Made by a program: the position numbers and the translations under genes. The notes under the pieces were generated by a model that was not told the origin of the DNA, did no database searches, and worked only from the letters and a program-made list of their open reading frames with translations. Shown here piece by piece: positions 60,858 through 64,000 of a stretch of DNA of 64,000 nucleotides. Source of the DNA: Alopecurus myosuroides (lineage: Eukaryota; Streptophyta; Magnoliopsida; Poales; Poaceae). Location: positions 170,569,715 through 170,633,714 of the forward strand of contig CM054062.1 of the NCBI GenBank assembly GCA_028641055.1, read 5' to 3'. The stretch's first letter is position 1, and each line of letters opens with the position of its first letter.

Positions 60858-63800
60858 TGTAACATCCCAAATTTTGCTACCATAGGGTTGTGGTGTTGTG
60901 TTCATCTCATACATGCATGAATCAAAAAAAATTAGATCAGGTTTGAAACAATTTAAATTGTAAATTTAAATGGTTTGAGAAAATTACCACAAATAGTACT
61001 TAACTTGGTTTCCAAAATTTTGTATTGAAAAATAATTCAAATACACCAAAGAAAAACATGGTTTTGTTGGAAATTTTATAAGATTTCCAAAAAGTATTTT
61101 TGCTAAATTTTCTGTTCACAAAAAGGCCCTCAAAATAGTGATTTCTGTTCTGTTTTTAAATAGAAAAGGGGCTTTTCTATAAATCCCAAAAGTACCAGGG
61201 GGTTATGGAGAAAATCCTTTTCTCCCTTTCTTCAACCTCCTGCCAGAAGGACGAGGAGGACATCGGCGCAACCCTGCCACCTCCTGCATCTAGCGCGGCA
61301 AGGGAAAGATGAGTACGCAGAGGAGCCTTCTGGATCGCTCCCAAGTTGCAGACCTCCCCCACCTCGAGCTCTCTTTCTCTCTCTAGTCCTTCACCCGAGC
61401 CGTAACCCTACCCTTCTGCCTCTCCGGCCGCCGCCTCGCCCCGCCGTCTCCGGCCACCCCTGGACGAGATGACCACGCAGGAAGGTCCGCCTCGAGCTCC
61501 CCGTCGAACCTCGCTTTTCGGGATGCCATGGAACGCCAGAATCGAGCCGGCCACCACCGCCATGGCCGCCGGCTCCCCGTGGTCGCCGCCGGCGACTCTG
61601 GCCGCTCCTGCCACCTCTGAGCACTCCTCTAGCTTCCCCACGCCGTGGTGAGCTCCCCCATGCCCTTGCCTTGGCCTTCCGTGCATCGTAGCTCCTTGCC
61701 GTTGTTCGCCATGTCCGGTCGCCGTCGGACCTCGTCACCGGCGAGCTTTCCAGCGACCATTTGGTTCCCCGTCGGCACCCCTCAACTCCCCACACTCTCC
61801 TCTACCTCATGGTATAGTTTAATTTCTGAATTGCGCGCTAATTTTGACAAATTTGATCCCTCTCTGAAGAACAAAGGAGGATGAGGTCATCATTGCGTCA
61901 CAGTGACGTCATATTCCTGGTTTTATTATTTCCAGAAAATGAGTTAATTTTGTAAATTAAATAACTATTAAAATATTACTCAGAAAAATAAAATAAAAGC
62001 ATGGAGTTGATCATAAAAATATTCTCTACCCAAATATGTAATTTTCACACATGTTTGAGAAATTCCAAAAATGAGTAGTTATTTAATTTTGTTTAATCAT
62101 TTAAAATGGAGAAAATAAGTTTTTATTCACAAAAATTAGAAAATTAAAAGTTATATACCAAATTGCTCAAAATGACAAATGCAATCCATTTATGATATTT
62201 TCAAACCCATTTGAGCAATTAAAATTGATTCACTTCCAGAATCGCCCGAAACCCCCTCCGGGGTCTATTTCGGGACTTTTTGGTTAAAAATGCATAACTA
62301 ACATCCGAACCCTAGCAAACCATCGAACATGTACAGGGATTTATTTTAGTGCATTAACTTGCTCATGCATACATATTGCGCATTGCATCGATGCCATGTT
62401 TGATTGTTGTTTCTCTTTCGGTGTTTTGCTTCTGATCGGTAGAACGTGACTCCGAAGAGAAGATCGACAACGGCATGACGAATACTTGATCTTAACCGAC
62501 AAGTCAGGCACTTATTCCTGAAGACTTTCTCTGGTTTTCTTGAAGTAAGGCAAGCATAACCTCTTATCTTCCCATATATGGTTTCAAAAGACTTTTTGAC
62601 TCTCGTACAATGCATTCGATTCTAATCTATCTTGTGTCAGTAGTTAGAGTTGTCCTATATTATGCATAACCTAATTATCCTGATCCACTACTCCTAGCAG
62701 CCATAGGTCTGATTGTGTTCATCGCCAAAGCCTTAAATATGATGTGCTTCGTCATACATGCTTGTTATCTCTGCTCCATCCGGTTGATGAATCAGAGTTA
62801 CGAATGAATCTAGTATGATAGGATGTTGTGGAAAGTTAAGAGAACTTGATTAACATGATTTAAAGGTGTGGATTACGAGACCACAGAGGGTCTGTGGTGG
62901 TTGTCTCGTTCATGCCCCTAGGAGCGAGTTCTCGTCTTCGAGCCAAGACTGAGCGTGCATCCACACGGGGATTGGATTCCCCTCGGTCTCAACTTGTCTA
63001 GTTTGTTCCATGAGTTGCCTAGTTCGGGCTTTCCATTTGGATTTGCGGGGATATTAAGACACTTTCAAAACTAGGACGTGGGGATGTATCGGCGCTCTGC
63101 GGGTAGGTAACCGTCGAGCATTGCGCACAACGATAGAGACCCGGCAGGAGATGGCCACTCCCTATTGGCGGACCATCTCTACTCGGAGTGACTCATGGAA
63201 TAGGCGAAGTAAGGGAAAGGTCGTGGTCAACCTCCCTCTGCTGGCACTTCCCGGACTAGTGCTACCACCGGTGGCATTAAGAGTTGGTTGGTACGTGTGG
63301 TTAAAGTTGTACACCCCTGCAGGGTTAAATCTTTTTGAAAATCCGTGTCCGCGGTTAAGGACGACTTGGTGACGGATTCTGTGATCATAGATAACTTAAA
63401 CGGAATGATTAAAACTTGCTGATAACGAATGAAGGATGCCTCCTCGGAGATGCCGAGAGGGGTTACCTTGTAGCATGAGGTAGTGGAACACTTGAGGTGG
63501 TGATCTTTGAAGTACGAGGTGCTGATATGTTTTGGTGGATTAAAAAGATGATGATATCAGTAGTTGAGCAGCTTTCTCATCTGTTTTCAAAATACTCTGC
63601 GAGACGTGCTATTCCTTCCTCAACTTGGAAAACAAAGATGGCTTTACGCAAAATAACCTTCACAACTCTTTCTAAAAGATAGCAGATATATGATAGGTTA
63701 ACTAAGCATTGTTGAGTACCTCCCGTACTCAGGTTTTTTTTAATTTTGGTTCAGGTGGAGTTTCTCACATCGGTGGTGATTCAACATGGACATCGACGAG

Positions 63801-64000
63801 TAGTTTGGGGTTCCTAGGTAGCAGCCTGGAATCTATGGGCTGGGACGTCGCCTTATGTTGCGGCCTCTTAGGCCTTTTTGGTTCTTGTTGGTTAGCAACA
63901 TAATTTGTCTTATGTTGTATGATGTAATGTTGGGTCGTGTGAACTCTTCTTGTAAGCTATACTCTAGTAACACCTGTTTAATACAACTTTCATGTCTAGA
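60858..64000 (+). repeat. 3' LTR of the Tekay-type element (truncated by window end)
   Basis: Aligns with 53607 to about 56650, with a few percent substitutions and small indels plus the extra 105 bp at about 62007-62111. The window ends about 440 bp before the expected LTR end. Confidence 0.88.

Larger units (their letters stand above)
53607..64000 (+). mobile_element. Tekay-type Gypsy element with decayed interior (3' end beyond window)
   Basis: 5' LTR 53607-57083, PBS 57089-57100, decayed pol, G-rich polypurine tract at 60838-60851, 3' LTR from 60858. LTR start TGTAACATCCC and Met-type PBS agree with Tekay/Del elements. Recognisable but ruined RT and RNase H fragments lie between well-preserved LTRs. 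The right TSD is outside the window; the left would be CAATC. Confidence 0.88.

Overview
The window is intergenic DNA from a large, repeat-rich grass genome. It is most likely Pooideae, probably Triticeae (wheat, Aegilops, rye or barley relatives). The basis is the LTR families present, the nested Ty3/Gypsy architecture and several LTR sequences that resemble abundant Triticeae repeats from memory; no database search was run. I found no ordinary host gene, rRNA or functional tRNA. Almost everything is nested LTR retrotransposons, with small relics of a LINE and possibly a Mutator-like element.

Layout. (1) Positions 1-37291 are the 3' part of a Tat-lineage Gypsy element on the + strand: pol (1-2711), a post-pol region (to 3827), a spliced gene on the opposite strand (27561-36420) and a 3' LTR (36803-37291). 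(2) At 3828-27543 it is interrupted by a chromodomain-bearing Tekay/Del-type chromovirus on the - strand (TSD ACAGT, LTRs about 4.4 kb). This element has a broken gag-pol and an extra sense ORF between PBS and gag. (3) The 3' LTR of that chromovirus is split by a second, young Tat element at 7081-15995 (- strand, TSD CCTCC, 454-bp LTRs that look identical). Its pol is deleted and its gag broken, but it carries an apparently intact copy of the opposite-strand gene: 8 coding exons, 846 codons, at 8686-11916. (4) A 4.9-kb solo LTR (29439-34302, TSD GCATG) sits in an intron of the older copy of that gene. (5) Positions 37523-45431 are an Athila-like solo LTR split by a non-autonomous Athila-like element (37547-44048, TSD GGGAT). 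(6) Positions 42195-48000 are repeated in tandem at 48001 to about 53787. The unit contains half of the Athila-like element, the solo LTR, an LTR relic, a possible Mutator-like relic, a LINE fragment and the first 200 bp of the next LTR. (7) Position 53607 to the window end is another Tekay-type element (+ strand) with fairly well-preserved 3.5-kb LTRs around a badly decayed interior.

The most interesting content is cargo rather than the standard gag-pol machinery. First, a TATA-driven, multi-intron gene lies antisense to gag-pol in Tat elements. It is present twice with conserved splice phases, and it is the only intact ORF in the youngest element. Second, a 293-residue ORF upstream of gag in the chromovirus has a spacing pattern like a double-stranded-RNA-binding domain. 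Third, a tRNA-like Pol III box A/box B pair followed by a T run lies inside the chromovirus LTRs. Fourth, the gag reading frame of the Tat elements starts inside the LTR and reads through the primer-binding site.
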